Origin: Halobacillus aidingensis
GTDB lineage: Bacteria; Bacillota; Bacilli; Bacillales; Halobacillaceae
DNA: 46,619 nt
Direction: 5' to 3'
Assembly (NCBI RefSeq): GCF_900104185.1
Contig: NZ_FNIZ01000029.1
Span: 1-46,619, forward strand
The notes under the pieces were generated by a model, which saw nothing but the letters and a program-made list of their open reading frames with translations, did no database searches and was not told the origin of the DNA. Within the stretch, counting starts at the first letter, position 1. Each line of letters opens with the position of its first letter. Positions 23,936 to 32,897 of the stretch are shown here, piece by piece. The translations under genes and the position numbers were made by a program.

Positions 23936-25693
23936 TTATTGAAGCAATTGCTTCAGTTTTTGAATGGGCTGATGGTCTCTAGCTTCTTCGTACATAGAAA
24001 AAGGGCAGCCAAATTCAGCTATTCGGCTAGGTACAGTGTGGATCGTAAACGACTCCGGGCGCAAATCTTCCGTCACTTCTTCCCAATGAAGCGGCGTAGC
24101 GACCGTTGCTGTTTCGGTCGCTCTTGTCGAATACGGGGCAATAATCGTTTTGCCTTCTGCATGTTGGACATAGTCAATATACAAACGATCCCCACGTTTT
24201 TTCTTCAAACGTTCAGTTGTAAAAAGGTCAGGTTCTTCATTAACAAGGAATGTGGCCAACGTTTCCGTGATTTTCCTCGTTTCCTCATAGCTTAAATCTC
24301 CCTCGCGAATCGGGATATGAATCTGCATGCCTTTATTTCCGGAAGTTTTGACAAAGCTTTGGACTTCAAGTTCGTCAAGGAGATGCTTTAATAACTGGGC
24401 AGCCCTAATCGCCTTACTAAAGTGACTCCGGTCTTTCGGATCCAAATCCAGAACGATTTCATCGGGTTTTTGACCGCCGGCCATCTCAAACGGAGTATGG
24501 TATTCCAATGCCCCCTGATTGGCAAGCCAAAGAAGAGGGAGAAGTTGATCGCAAATGATGAAAGGCTCCCCATCCTCCATCCACATTTTTAAAAAGTCGG
24601 GGGCATGGTCGGGGAAATGTTTTTGATAAAAGGACTCTTCGTAAATCCCATCAGGATAACGGATCAGTGTTAACTTCTTTTCCTGTATGAAAGGGAGAAT
24701 GTGAGGAGCTAATTGACGGATGTAAACAAGGAAATCCTGTTTAGAAATACCCTTCCATAAAGGTTTATCAACATTGGTTGGCTCGAAGTTGGCAGGAAAC
24801 AAAGAAAGGTCCCACTGTTTCTTAGATTCTGTACAATCTTCAGGAGAAAGATCAAACCGGAACTGGTGAAAGAGAGGTTCTCGTAGTTCCCCTTCTTCAG
24901 CACTCAGACAGTGCACATCTACACACGCGCCGGGTTCTAAACGCCATGTGCCTTTTTTCTTTGTCCCATGTTCTTTGAAAAATGTACGGAGCGTTTCACT
25001 CTCGTCATCTGTCAGGCCATGTTTAAACTTCCCGAGTGGGAGAGGGCCCTCGTCCTTATAAAACCCTACATCGTAATATCCATTATCAGAGTCGTACTTT
25101 TGTAAAAAGCCGGAAACTGTCCTCCATTGTTTCCATTTCAACCATTGCCTTCCGCGGTCGCCGGGTTGATATTTGCTATTTTTCATTTTCGCAATGATTC
25201 CCTCAGCCAAGTGCAGCTCAGCAATGGTTAGAATTTCTTCTATATCCTCATATACATCAATACTTCTAATTTGCGGGTGTTTAAGCTTCCCGAGAAGCTT
25301 AGTCATGTTTTCTTTTCTTTTTAATAGAGGTATAGTACTTTTTTCTATTTTGTCAAAAGCCATGAAGGCAGCAGGTCTTCGTATAGAAGAAGCTTGTATT
25401 TTTGCTTTATTTCGCATTCTTCCTCTTTTTTGTAAAGCTTCGAAGTTTGCCTGATAAGGAGTGTTCAATATGACCAGCTCGCCATCAAGGGTAAAAGGAA
25501 GGAGGTTTTTAGGGATGTCCACCTGAACGATTTCAGGAAAACGTTCGCTCATATCTTTTCCATTCCGGCTCCATAGCTTGACTCCTTCCGCGCGTGCTTC
25601 GAGAATGGCTCTAAAACCATCATACTTCACTTCATACACCCACTCATTACCCTCAGGGAGTTCCGTCGTCCCCGTTAATAGCATTGGTTTCAT
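23936..25693 (-). CDS. ligD: NHEJ DNA ligase LigD (ligase plus polymerase domains)
   Basis: 585 aa from ATG 25693, three codons inside the longest frame, where GGAG lies at proper spacing. The N-terminal ATP-dependent ligase domain (about 1-290) has adenylated K23 in EVKYDGFRAI and motif ELVILN. The C-terminal primase-like polymerase domain (about 300-585) has LDLDPKD as metal site. No 3'-phosphoesterase domain is present, as in the Bacillus YkoU type (611 aa). The enzyme repairs double-strand breaks with Ku, mainly in spores in Bacillus. It is divergent from ku with about 840 bp between, most of it repeat, unlike the adjacent same-strand pair of B. subtilis. Confidence 0.92.
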   Translation of the reverse strand: MKPMLLTGTTELPEGNEWVYEVKYDGFRAILEARAEGVKLWSRNGKDMSERFPEIVQVDIPKNLLPFTLDGELVILNTPYQANFEALQKRGRMRNKAKIQASSIRRPAAFMAFDKIEKSTIPLLKRKENMTKLLGKLKHPQIRSIDVYEDIEEILTIAELHLAEGIIAKMKNSKYQPGDRGRQWLKWKQWRTVSGFLQKYDSDNGYYDVGFYKDEGPLPLGKFKHGLTDDESETLRTFFKEHGTKKKGTWRLEPGACVDVHCLSAEEGELREPLFHQFRFDLSPEDCTESKKQWDLSLFPANFEPTNVDKPLWKGISKQDFLVYIRQLAPHILPFIQEKKLTLIRYPDGIYEESFYQKHFPDHAPDFLKMWMEDGEPFIICDQLLPLLWLANQGALEYHTPFEMAGGQKPDEIVLDLDPKDRSHFSKAIRAAQLLKHLLDELEVQSFVKTSGNKGMQIHIPIREGDLSYEETRKITETLATFLVNEEPDLFTTERLKKKRGDRLYIDYVQHAEGKTIIAPYSTRATETATVATPLHWEEVTEDLRPESFTIHTVPSRIAEFGCPFSMYEEARDHQPIQKLKQLLQ

Positions 25694-25723
25694 CTCCACC
25701 ATCTCCTTTCCATTCAGCTTTCT

Positions 25724-26444
25724 TACATAAATTCTCCCGTTTGTGGAAGACTCAGTTTCGAGATAACCGGGGTTCGTTTGCCGTATTTGGAGTCAGGGGT
25801 TGTTGGGAAGCCACTCGCCTTCCTGTGGGGGAGCGCCGAGCTTCCTCAGGCTATCGCCTTGCGGGATCTCGCCTGTCTCCTTCTCCCACGGGAGTCTCGC
25901 AGCTTCCCAACAACCCCATTCGATGCATGTGAGAAACGAACCCCTTTACCATGGGGCGTCTCCCATCCCACTTAGAAGTAGGCATAAAGCGCTCTATATC
26001 AAGCTTTCACATTCGGATTCACACCGGGGAGAGTCTTATATTATCCACTTCGCTTGAGCATACCAGCAGAGTTTCCGAGAAGTGGTTTCGAGACACTCCC
26101 ATGGTAAAGAGGCGGAGGGGAATGGCGAGACTCCTACCTTAAGTGTGGAGGCGCCTTGGTCAGCGGCGTATGGACTGGACTGAGCTGGCGGAGATAAAGG
26201 AAACACGAAGAACGGAGCGATTCGATGTTGACTTATCGTACAGAAGCGAGGGAAGTCTCACTAGCCGCTAGGCGCTGGAACCGGATATATAAGAGGAAAA
26301 GAGTGCTAGGTGAGACCCCGCAGGACGGAGTCCGAAGAGGCTCAGGCGCGCTCCCGCGGAAAGCGAGCTATTCCCCGCAGCCCCATTCACTCAATAAACA
26401 TATCGAAACTGAGTCTTCAAGAATACTGCCATTTTGTTGAATAG
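25724..26444. repeat. Composite palindromic repeat, MITE-like (copies D and E) between ligD and ku
   Basis: Same plan as 5853-6427. The left end has GAAGACTCAGTTTCGA (25746-25761) and the right end its exact inverted match TCGAAACTGAGTCTTC (26403-26418). Arms carry GC-rich blocks in opposite orientations, with the linker GGCATAAAGCGCTC in the middle. The right arm is broken by an extra segment at about 26139-26310. The element begins about 30 bp from the ligD start, so ligD transcription must start in or very near it. Confidence 0.8.
26139..26310. repeat. Extra segment nested inside the right arm of the ligD-ku repeat
   Basis: In the equivalent copy at 6270-6290 the arm runs directly from GAGACTCCTA to GGTGAGACCCC. 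Here about 170 bp intervene, containing GGAGGCGCCTTGGTCAGC, GTTGACTTATCGTACAG and ACTAGCCGCTAGGCGCTGG. The segment has no sustained reading frame and several short GGCGC-type inverted repeats. It looks like a second repeat family inserted into the first. Confidence 0.6.
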
Positions 26445-26532
26445 GTTGGGCTTTATTATGTAGTTTATCCATGAGTGAGAAACATATTTTTCAGTGATCT
26501 CGAGAAACCTATAGGAAAAAGGAGTGGTCAGG

Positions 26533-27369
26533 ATGCACACGATGTGGAAAGGGACCATCAGCTTCGGACTTGTGAATATTCCTGTGAAACTGCATGCGGC
26601 AACAGAGAATAAGGACATCAAACTGCGTCAGCTTCATGAGGAATGTAAATCACCGGTCGAATATGAGAAGCGTTGCCCGGTATGTGAGCGGGAAATTGAG
26701 AGTGAAGAGATTGTCAAAGCTTATGAATATGCGAAGAACAAGTTTGTCGTTTTAGATAAAGAAGACCTGGAACAGTTGAAAAAAGAACAAGAAGACAAAG
26801 CGGTTGAAATCATCGATTTTGTGAAGTTGGAAGAGATCGACCCGATTTATTTTGAGCGGAGTTATTTTATATCTCCAAGCGGAGGAGGATCAAAAGCTTA
26901 CAGTCTTCTTCGTCAGGCGCTCGGAGATACCGAGAAGATCGGGATTGCTAAAATCATCATCCGCTCCAAGGAACAACTGGCGATCGTCCGGGTTTATGAG
27001 AATACTCTTGTGATGGAAACGATCCATTATCCTGATGAGGTCAGATCCGTTCAGGATGTGCCGAATGTTCCGGAAGAAACAGAATTAAGTAAGAAAGAAT
27101 TGAGTACAGCTGTTACGCTGATCGATCAGTTGACAGCGGAATTCGATCCTGAAAAATATAAAGATGAATACCGGACAGCGCTTATGGAACTGATTGAAGC
27201 GAAGAAAAACAATGAAGAAGTTACGACAGCCAAAGATAAACCGAAGCCGGATAATGTGACGAACTTAATGGATGCTTTGGAAAAATCGTTGGAGAAAACG
27301 AAAGGTTCCAAGAAGAAGAAAACAACGAAGAAAAAGACGACCACATCTGGCAAGAAAAAGACTTCCTGA
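26533..27369 (+). CDS. ku: NHEJ DNA end-binding protein Ku
   Basis: 278 aa from ATG 26533, preceded by AAAGGAG; the in-frame GTG at 26524 overlaps that site. It begins MHTMWKGTISFGLVNIPVKL, the bacterial Ku signature, and the ring core covers residues 1-215. It includes the CxxC pair CPVCERE. The tail is strongly basic (KKKKTTKKKTTTSGKKK), as in B. subtilis YkoV, and should aid DNA binding and recruitment of LigD. Ku binds DNA ends as a homodimer and threads LigD on. Its partner gene is divergent. Confidence 0.93.
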   Translation: MHTMWKGTISFGLVNIPVKLHAATENKDIKLRQLHEECKSPVEYEKRCPVCEREIESEEIVKAYEYAKNKFVVLDKEDLEQLKKEQEDKAVEIIDFVKLEEIDPIYFERSYFISPSGGGSKAYSLLRQALGDTEKIGIAKIIIRSKEQLAIVRVYENTLVMETIHYPDEVRSVQDVPNVPEETELSKKELSTAVTLIDQLTAEFDPEKYKDEYRTALMELIEAKKNNEEVTTAKDKPKPDNVTNLMDALEKSLEKTKGSKKKKTTKKKTTTSGKKKTS

Positions 27370-27443
27370 CAGGGTATCATCGTCTATAAAACCTCCATCT
27401 GTAGTATAATGTAGAGGAGATCATTAAAGTTCGGAGGGATTGG

Positions 27444-27623
27444 ATGACCGTACGTTCCGAGGAAGAAGTCGAATTACTTATGCGCCCGGCCTTGGCTTCT
27501 CTCGCTGTGGAGGGAGACCGCTTGAGCAAGAAGCAGAAGCTGCTTGTGAAAAAGTGCCTGACAGGGGAGATCTCTCATGAGGAGTTCGTCACACGGGCGT
27601 TGGAACTGGCTCGTCATGCCTAA
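27444..27623 (+). CDS. Fic-associated antitoxin, VbhA/class I type
   Basis: 59 aa from ATG 27444, preceded by CGGAGGG. It contains the inhibitory motif S19-L-A-V-E23-G24, matching [S/T]xxxE[G/N], by which VbhA-type antitoxins place a Glu into the Fic active site to block ATP orientation. The rest is charged and helical (LSKKQKLLVKKCLTGEISHEEF), like the VbhA domain. It overlaps the Fic gene by 8 bp (27616-27623), the usual toxin-antitoxin coupling with antitoxin first. Confidence 0.8.
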   Translation: MTVRSEEEVELLMRPALASLAVEGDRLSKKQKLLVKKCLTGEISHEEFVTRALELARHA

Positions 27624-28224
27624 CACCAGGTACGGGAATGAAAAGTCGAAGTATTGTTATCCGGGATCAAACGTTTTAATCAATCATTATGACATTAAAG
27701 ATGAGAAACAATTGACAGCTTTGGAGACGATGTTTACGGCACAAAGGTTGGCTGAGCTTCAATCCACCCCGATTAAAGGGGATTTCGACTTGCGTCATTT
27801 ACAAAGGATCCATGCGCGCCTTTTTTCAGATCTTTACCCTTTTGCTGGAGAAATTCGAACAGAAAACATTACGAAAGACGGATTTTCTTTTGCTCAGGCC
27901 AGGTTCATTCACGATGCGGCTGAGCCCATATTTCAACAGTTGATGAGAGAAGATTGGAAAAGTATGAACAGGGTCCTGGTTGTAGAGAAATTGGTGTACT
28001 ACATGTCAGAAATTAATGTTCTCCATCCTTTCAGAGAAGGGAATGGAAGAAGTTTACGGGAGTTCATTCGCATCTTAGCAATGGAAGCAGGATATCATCT
28101 GGATTGGTCAGCGGTCCCGCCTGAGGAAATCTTCCAGGCAAGTGTTCAATCTGTCAAAGATGTGCGTCCGCTTGCTCAAGTGATTAGTCATTCCTTATCT
28201 ACCTATCAAAAACCTTCAGCATAA
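27616..28224 (+). CDS. Fic-domain protein (probable AMPylating toxin)
   Basis: 202 aa from ATG 27616; upstream in-frame codons overlap the antitoxin and do not resemble Fic sequence. The Fic motif HPFREGNGRSLRE is complete, with catalytic H137 and the Glu, Asn and Arg of the anion-binding loop. The flap region KGDFDLRHLQRIHARLFSDLYPFAGEIR and N-terminal YCYPGSNVLINHYDI are typical of VbhT/FicT-type proteins. There is no intrinsic inhibitory helix, consistent with inhibition in trans by the preceding protein. FicT toxins AMPylate topoisomerases in other bacteria; the target here is unknown. Confidence 0.9.
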   Translation: MPNTRYGNEKSKYCYPGSNVLINHYDIKDEKQLTALETMFTAQRLAELQSTPIKGDFDLRHLQRIHARLFSDLYPFAGEIRTENITKDGFSFAQARFIHDAAEPIFQQLMREDWKSMNRVLVVEKLVYYMSEINVLHPFREGNGRSLREFIRILAMEAGYHLDWSAVPPEEIFQASVQSVKDVRPLAQVISHSLSTYQKPSA

Positions 28225-28243
28225 AACAAGGCTGGAGGTTTTT
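28209..28243 (+). terminator. Terminator of the Fic module
   Basis: AACCTTCAGC and GGCTGGAGGTT form a stem with one G-T pair followed by TTTTTT; the left arm overlaps the last codons of the Fic gene. Confidence 0.85.
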
Positions 28244-28435
28244 TGCATGTAGACAGAGGATTCCATCTGAATGTAGGGCCATTCCACGAATGTCTATTCT
28301 ATCTGCCTCCTTTTTCTGGATTTCGCTTGTTTTGCTTACATTTGCTGACAAACTCGATTTGATGAACACTCGAAAAGAGCGTAATCTGATTCCTATGCAA
28401 ATCATGCATGCAAACTTAGGAGGTCTTTATTACTT

Positions 28436-29941
28436 ATGTGCGGAATTTTCGTGACACAAGGAGAGATGAGTGAAAAACAAATGAATGAGGTGCTGGAACT
28501 GCTTTACCATCGTGGTCCAGATGAGGGGAAGTCAGTGGTTACCGATCGTGTTCATCTTGGACACCGCCGCTTATCGATTATCGGACTTGAAGATGGCATC
28601 CAGCCGATTCATAACGAAGATAAAAAACGTTGGATCGTCTGTAATGGTGAAATTTACAATTATGCAGCCATTAAAGAATCCTTAGCGAAAGATGTCTCTT
28701 TTCTCACAAAGTCAGACAGTGAAGTAGCTTTGAAATTAGTCGAAAAACAAGGGCCGGAAGCCATCCATCAACTTGATGGAATGTTCGCGTTCTTCATTGC
28801 AGATGAGGAAAACGATTCATTTGTCGTAGCTCGGGATACACTTGGGATCAAGCCGCTTTATTACGGGGTGGATCGCGATGGGCAGTATGTTTTTTCATCT
28901 GAATTGAAAGCAATCGAACCTTTTGTGAATGAGGCGAAAGAATTTCCTCACGGGCACTATTTCACACCGGAAAATGGTTTTGTCTGCTACAGGAAAATCC
29001 AGTCCCCGCAAGAGTCTTACACGGAACATGAGATGACCGAAGTGTTTACTTCTATAAAAGAAACTATGAACGAATCCGTTCGAAAAAGACTGATGGCAGA
29101 CGTTGAAGTAGGCGTGCTGCTGAGTGGTGGCTTGGACAGTAGTTTGATTGCCGCCATAGCTGATCAGCAGAAGCAAGGGGAGAAGCCTTTAAAATCGTTC
29201 TGTGTCGGCTCTGAAGGCAGTGCAGATATCATCAACGCTCGTACGGTTGCGAAAGCGCTGGGAACCAAGCATTATGAATATATTTATACGGAAGAAGAAT
29301 TGATTGAAGCTGTCTCTGATGTCATTTATCACCTGGAGTCTTACGAGCCTTCCCTTGTACGTAGTGCCATCCCGAATTACTTCGTGTCTAAGCTTGCATC
29401 CGAACACGTAAAAGTGATTTTATCTGGAGAAGGGGCCGATGAATTATTCGCTGGATATGCGTATATGGAAAAATACCAGGATACTGCATCCATGAACAAG
29501 GAAATCATTCGTGTACTGAATACACTTCACCACGTAAATCTGCAACGAGCCGATCGTATGAGCATGGCGCACTCCATTGAACTTCGTGTGCCATTTCTCG
29601 ACTTGGATGTTGTGGAAAATGCCCTCCAGATTCCTGCCGGCTTGAAAGTTCATAAGAAAGACCGCATGGAAAAATGGCTGCTTCGAAAAGCATTTGACGG
29701 CATCATCCCTGATGAAGTTTTATGGCGTAAGAAAGCAGAGTTCTCAGAAGGAAGTGGTGCATTGGACTTGCTCGACCTGCATGCAGAAAGAACAATTACA
29801 GATGAAACATTTGAAAAGGTGCAAGCCGAAGCACCAGTTGATATACGATCCAAACAGGAAATGTTCTATTATCAGATTTTCAGGGATCATTTCCCAGAAG
29901 AAAAAATGCTCCACACCGTAGGCAAATGGGCCACGGCTTAA
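28436..29941 (+). CDS. Glutamine-hydrolysing asparagine synthetase
   Basis: 501 aa. An N-terminal class-II amidotransferase domain (1-190) has Cys2 as nucleophile after Met removal and the motifs YHRGPDEG, GHRRLSI, CNGEIYN. A C-terminal AsnB synthetase domain has PP-loop LLSGGLDSSLIAAI. It makes asparagine from aspartate, glutamine and ATP. It is shorter than B. subtilis AsnB/AsnO (over 600 aa), near the length of stand-alone AsnB-type enzymes. AGGAGG lies 15 bp before the ATG, a rather long spacing. No T-box leader motif was seen in the 210-bp upstream gap. Paralogue choice is uncertain. Confidence 0.88.
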   Translation: MCGIFVTQGEMSEKQMNEVLELLYHRGPDEGKSVVTDRVHLGHRRLSIIGLEDGIQPIHNEDKKRWIVCNGEIYNYAAIKESLAKDVSFLTKSDSEVALKLVEKQGPEAIHQLDGMFAFFIADEENDSFVVARDTLGIKPLYYGVDRDGQYVFSSELKAIEPFVNEAKEFPHGHYFTPENGFVCYRKIQSPQESYTEHEMTEVFTSIKETMNESVRKRLMADVEVGVLLSGGLDSSLIAAIADQQKQGEKPLKSFCVGSEGSADIINARTVAKALGTKHYEYIYTEEELIEAVSDVIYHLESYEPSLVRSAIPNYFVSKLASEHVKVILSGEGADELFAGYAYMEKYQDTASMNKEIIRVLNTLHHVNLQRADRMSMAHSIELRVPFLDLDVVENALQIPAGLKVHKKDRMEKWLLRKAFDGIIPDEVLWRKKAEFSEGSGALDLLDLHAERTITDETFEKVQAEAPVDIRSKQEMFYYQIFRDHFPEEKMLHTVGKWATA

Positions 29942-29944
29942 CCC

Positions 29945-29980
29945 AAAAGGACAGATGCAAAACGCATCTGTCCTTTTTCA
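29945..29980 (+). terminator. Terminator of the asparagine synthetase gene
   Basis: AAAAGGACAGATGC (29945-29958) and GCATCTGTCCTTTT (29964-29977) are perfect arms with a T run. The stretch after it to 30200 (about 220 bp) shows no gene; it presumably holds the eutB promoter. Confidence 0.93.
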
Positions 29981-30217
29981 TATCTTATAATCTTGCGGAT
30001 CGCACCAAAGGGAGATCACATCGCTCCAAGAGCAGTCGCCCTGCAAACGGCAGTCCACCTCACACACAACCGCTTAGCGAGAACGCTGTCAAAAAACAAG
30101 TAAAAAATATAGAAGGTATTTTACCTCTTTAAACATAAGAGGTTGTTCCACTATAATTAAAATAACTGAATATTCAAAACTTGAAACCATAAATGCTGAA
30201 GAAGGAGGACGTTATGA

Positions 30218-31183
30218 ATGACCAGCCTTTCCTTCAGAGAGGTTTGGGAAGCGAAGAAGCGCATATCTTTGTTTGTCCAACCCACTCCTATCCTGTACTC
30301 AGACCCGCTCTCCGAGCACACAGGGGCGCGGGTTCACTTGAAGCTCGAGCATACCCACCCTACGGGATCATTCAAGCTCAGAGGGGCTGCAAACAAAATT
30401 CTATCACTTGACGAAAAAGACTTAAAGAAAGGTGTGACCACTTTTTCAACGGGTAACCATGGCATATCTGTTGCATATGTAGCAGCAGAGTTAGGAATTC
30501 CTTGTACGGTATGTATATCGGACCGTGTTCCGAAGGCGAAGGTGAATCGTCTTAAAAAATTACAAGCGTCTGTGGAGATTGTGGGAAGCAGTCAAGATGA
30601 AGCAGAAGCAAGGTGTGCTGAATTGGAAAGAGACAATGGGATGACGGTAATCAAGCCTTTTGATGATCGGGAAATCATTGCCGGTCAGGGGACGATCGCG
30701 CTTGAAATCATGGAGCAGTGTCCTGAGGTTGATGAAGTGATCATTCCCTTGTCTGGGGGTGGGCTGTTGTCAGGTATTGCTTTTGTGATGAAATCAATTG
30801 AACCTTCTATACGTGTGACAGGAGTGACGATGAAGAAGGGGGCGGTCATGCAGGAAAGCCTTGCCAAGGGTAAGCCTGTCATTCTCGAGGAGTCTGATAC
30901 GTTGGCAGACAGTCTGCTTGGAGGAATTGGGACAGAGAACCGTTACACATTTTCAATGACGAAAGCTTATATGGACGAGGGGGTGCTTGTGGAAGAGGCA
31001 CAGATTGAAGAAGGGCTGCTCTTCACTCTTGAGCACCATAAGATGGTCGTGGAAGGAGCGGCTGCAACGGGGGTCGGGCACGCCCTTCATTCTAATGATC
31101 TACAAGGAAAAAATGTTGTTGTCGTCATGAGCGGGAACAATATCGATCATGATGCGATTACAGATCTTTTGGCTAAATCGTAA
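30218..31183 (+). CDS. eutB: Threonine dehydratase-like PLP enzyme, probable EutB (hydroxyectoine utilisation)
   Basis: 321 aa fold-type II PLP enzyme. The PLP lysine is in HPTGSFKLRGAANK, the substrate loop is FSTGNHGISVAYVA, and the glycine-rich phosphate loop is LSGGGLLSGIAFV. There is no C-terminal ACT/regulatory domain, so it resembles catabolic dehydratases and EutB. EutB with EutA and EutC converts hydroxyectoine to ectoine in rhizobia. AAGGAGG (30202-30208) sets the start at 30218. The assignment as EutB rests on the adjacent PucR gene and on EutC/DoeA 8 kb downstream; a plain threonine or serine/threonine dehydratase is the alternative. Confidence 0.75.
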   Translation: MTSLSFREVWEAKKRISLFVQPTPILYSDPLSEHTGARVHLKLEHTHPTGSFKLRGAANKILSLDEKDLKKGVTTFSTGNHGISVAYVAAELGIPCTVCISDRVPKAKVNRLKKLQASVEIVGSSQDEAEARCAELERDNGMTVIKPFDDREIIAGQGTIALEIMEQCPEVDEVIIPLSGGGLLSGIAFVMKSIEPSIRVTGVTMKKGAVMQESLAKGKPVILEESDTLADSLLGGIGTENRYTFSMTKAYMDEGVLVEEAQIEEGLLFTLEHHKMVVEGAAATGVGHALHSNDLQGKNVVVVMSGNNIDHDAITDLLAKS

Positions 31184-31200
31184 GTGGGGGAGGAGTGGAG

Positions 31201-32871
31201 ATGGGGGTTGCGGTGGAGGAAGTTTTAAAACTTCCAGTGCTCGAAAAAGCAAGAGTACAGACCCATGTGTATGATCGTCAGGTTGATTGGATCTCAGTGA
31301 TTGAGACTCCTGTAGAGAACTTTGTCAGGAACAATGAATTTGTACTAAGTACAGGGGTCGGATGTGTGGATGATGTGTTGGCACTCGAAGGATATGTTGA
31401 AGATGTCATTCGCTCGGAAGCCTCCGTCCTCGCTTTTGCCACAGGACGTCATCTGTATAAAATTCCCGACCGTGTGTTAAAACTTGCGGAGAAACACGAG
31501 TTGATCGTGATGGAAATTCCATGGGAGGTCCGCTTCGGAGATATTTTACAGGACGTATTACGGTTGATCAGTGAGGATAACCGCCAGGACCAGCAACGCA
31601 CGGAAGAGATACGACAGGAGTTGATCAACTGTGTCCTGAACGGGAAAGGGCTGCAGGAGATCACATCAATCATCTACCAGAATACAGGCATTCCGACGGC
31701 CATCAGTGATCATAACAAGCAGATACGAGCGAATCAGTATTTTGATCGTTATTACATCGATGTTTTAAATGGGCATGAGCTTTCTCAGGAAGGAACCCTT
31801 GTAGAAACGGAGATGGACAGTGATCACCCGCTCAGCCATTATATTGAAACCTATGAAATCGGTGACCAGAAATGCTACCAGCTTACAATTTTATCAAACT
31901 ATAAGAAACAGGGATATATTCTATTTAAGCCAAAGGACGACAAAGATTTAACGTGGGTGAACCTTCACATTTTGGAGCATGCGCTTACAGCTTGTGCCTT
32001 ATATTTCGTCAAAGAGAACGCCATTGAAATGACTGAAATCAGACTTAAGGATAACTTTTTGCTGGATTTAGCCAAGCAGGAGAGGGAGATGGACAGAGCT
32101 CTTTTTTCGAAAGCGCAGCTGCTTGGTTATGATTTGGAGAAGCCTTATATTTGTCTCGTCGGCCATATCCGTTTCGTGCAGCCGGAGGAGGAACGCACCT
32201 CTTCAACGATGCCACAAGTCAAATCATCATCGATCAACAGTCGCAATTATTACATTCAGAAGGAAGTCACTCATGCCGGAGACGCGCTGCACCGGAGGAC
32301 GATGACCACCTTTGATGAAGGTGAGGTAATCGTTTATTTGGAAACGGACCGTCCGGATTATGAAGAAACCGCGAACCAGTTTCTCGACCTGATTGAGCGG
32401 AGACTTCATGAGTTATTAAAAGGGATTACGATTAGCTGGGGGATTTCCTGTCATAAAGGTGGGTATCAGACTTTTCATAAAAGCTATGAAGAGGCGGAAA
32501 CGGCACTGAAAATCGGTCAGCAGCATGAAGAAGGGGAGCGGACGTTTTTCAGTGATACTAGAATGAACCGGTTGCTCATGGCACTGTCGCACGAGGAAGA
32601 AATCGGAGCGATTGTGTCAGATACGTTGGAGAAGCTGATTGATTATGACCAGAAACGGCAGACAGAACTGATTCATACGTTTATGGTCTATAACAAATAC
32701 AACAGCAATGTCAGTCAGACGGCCCGTGCCCTGAATTTGCACCGCCAATCTTTGCTGCACAGATTGAGAAACATTGAACATTTGACTGGCCTCTCTCTTC
32801 TCAATGCGGATGATCTTTTTTTGCTGGAGCTGAGCGTAAGGTTATGGCTTTTGAAAAAGGTGGATGCATAG
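31201..32871 (+). CDS. PucR-family transcriptional regulator of the ectoine genes (putative)
   Basis: 556 aa from ATG 31201 (AGGAG five bases upstream); the in-frame GTG at 31195 overlaps the ribosome site. The N-terminal PucR domain (about 5-125) is followed by a middle region and a GGDEF-like segment (about 300-440). The C-terminal PucR-type helix-turn-helix (about 497-552) contains YNSNVSQTARALNLHRQSLLHRLRNIE. It lies 17 bp after eutB in the same direction, so it is likely co-transcribed. PucR members usually respond to a pathway metabolite; an ectoine-derived inducer is inferred from context. Confidence 0.85.
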   Translation: MGVAVEEVLKLPVLEKARVQTHVYDRQVDWISVIETPVENFVRNNEFVLSTGVGCVDDVLALEGYVEDVIRSEASVLAFATGRHLYKIPDRVLKLAEKHELIVMEIPWEVRFGDILQDVLRLISEDNRQDQQRTEEIRQELINCVLNGKGLQEITSIIYQNTGIPTAISDHNKQIRANQYFDRYYIDVLNGHELSQEGTLVETEMDSDHPLSHYIETYEIGDQKCYQLTILSNYKKQGYILFKPKDDKDLTWVNLHILEHALTACALYFVKENAIEMTEIRLKDNFLLDLAKQEREMDRALFSKAQLLGYDLEKPYICLVGHIRFVQPEEERTSSTMPQVKSSSINSRNYYIQKEVTHAGDALHRRTMTTFDEGEVIVYLETDRPDYEETANQFLDLIERRLHELLKGITISWGISCHKGGYQTFHKSYEEAETALKIGQQHEEGERTFFSDTRMNRLLMALSHEEEIGAIVSDTLEKLIDYDQKRQTELIHTFMVYNKYNSNVSQTARALNLHRQSLLHRLRNIEHLTGLSLLNADDLFLLELSVRLWLLKKVDA

Positions 32872-32897
32872 AGCGCTCCCTCGGGGTGACGCTCTAT
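32868..32897. terminator. Candidate shared terminator between pucR-type gene and lipoprotein gene
   Basis: ATAGAGCG (32868-32875) and CGCTCTAT (32890-32897) are perfect arms embracing both stop codons. T tracts are short on both strands, so strength is uncertain. Confidence 0.55.

Noticed and set aside
27577-27615. Longer Fic start at 27577
   Set aside because: The extra residues overlap the antitoxin, lack Fic homology and have no ribosome site; ATG 27616 is the natural start.
28244-28435. T-box leader before the asparagine synthetase
   Set aside because: No conserved T-box bulge, specifier stem or antiterminator pair was found.
30193-30411. A 72-aa frame starting just before eutB
   Set aside because: It is out of frame with the PLP enzyme, whose motifs begin right after ATG 30218 with ideally spaced AAGGAGG.
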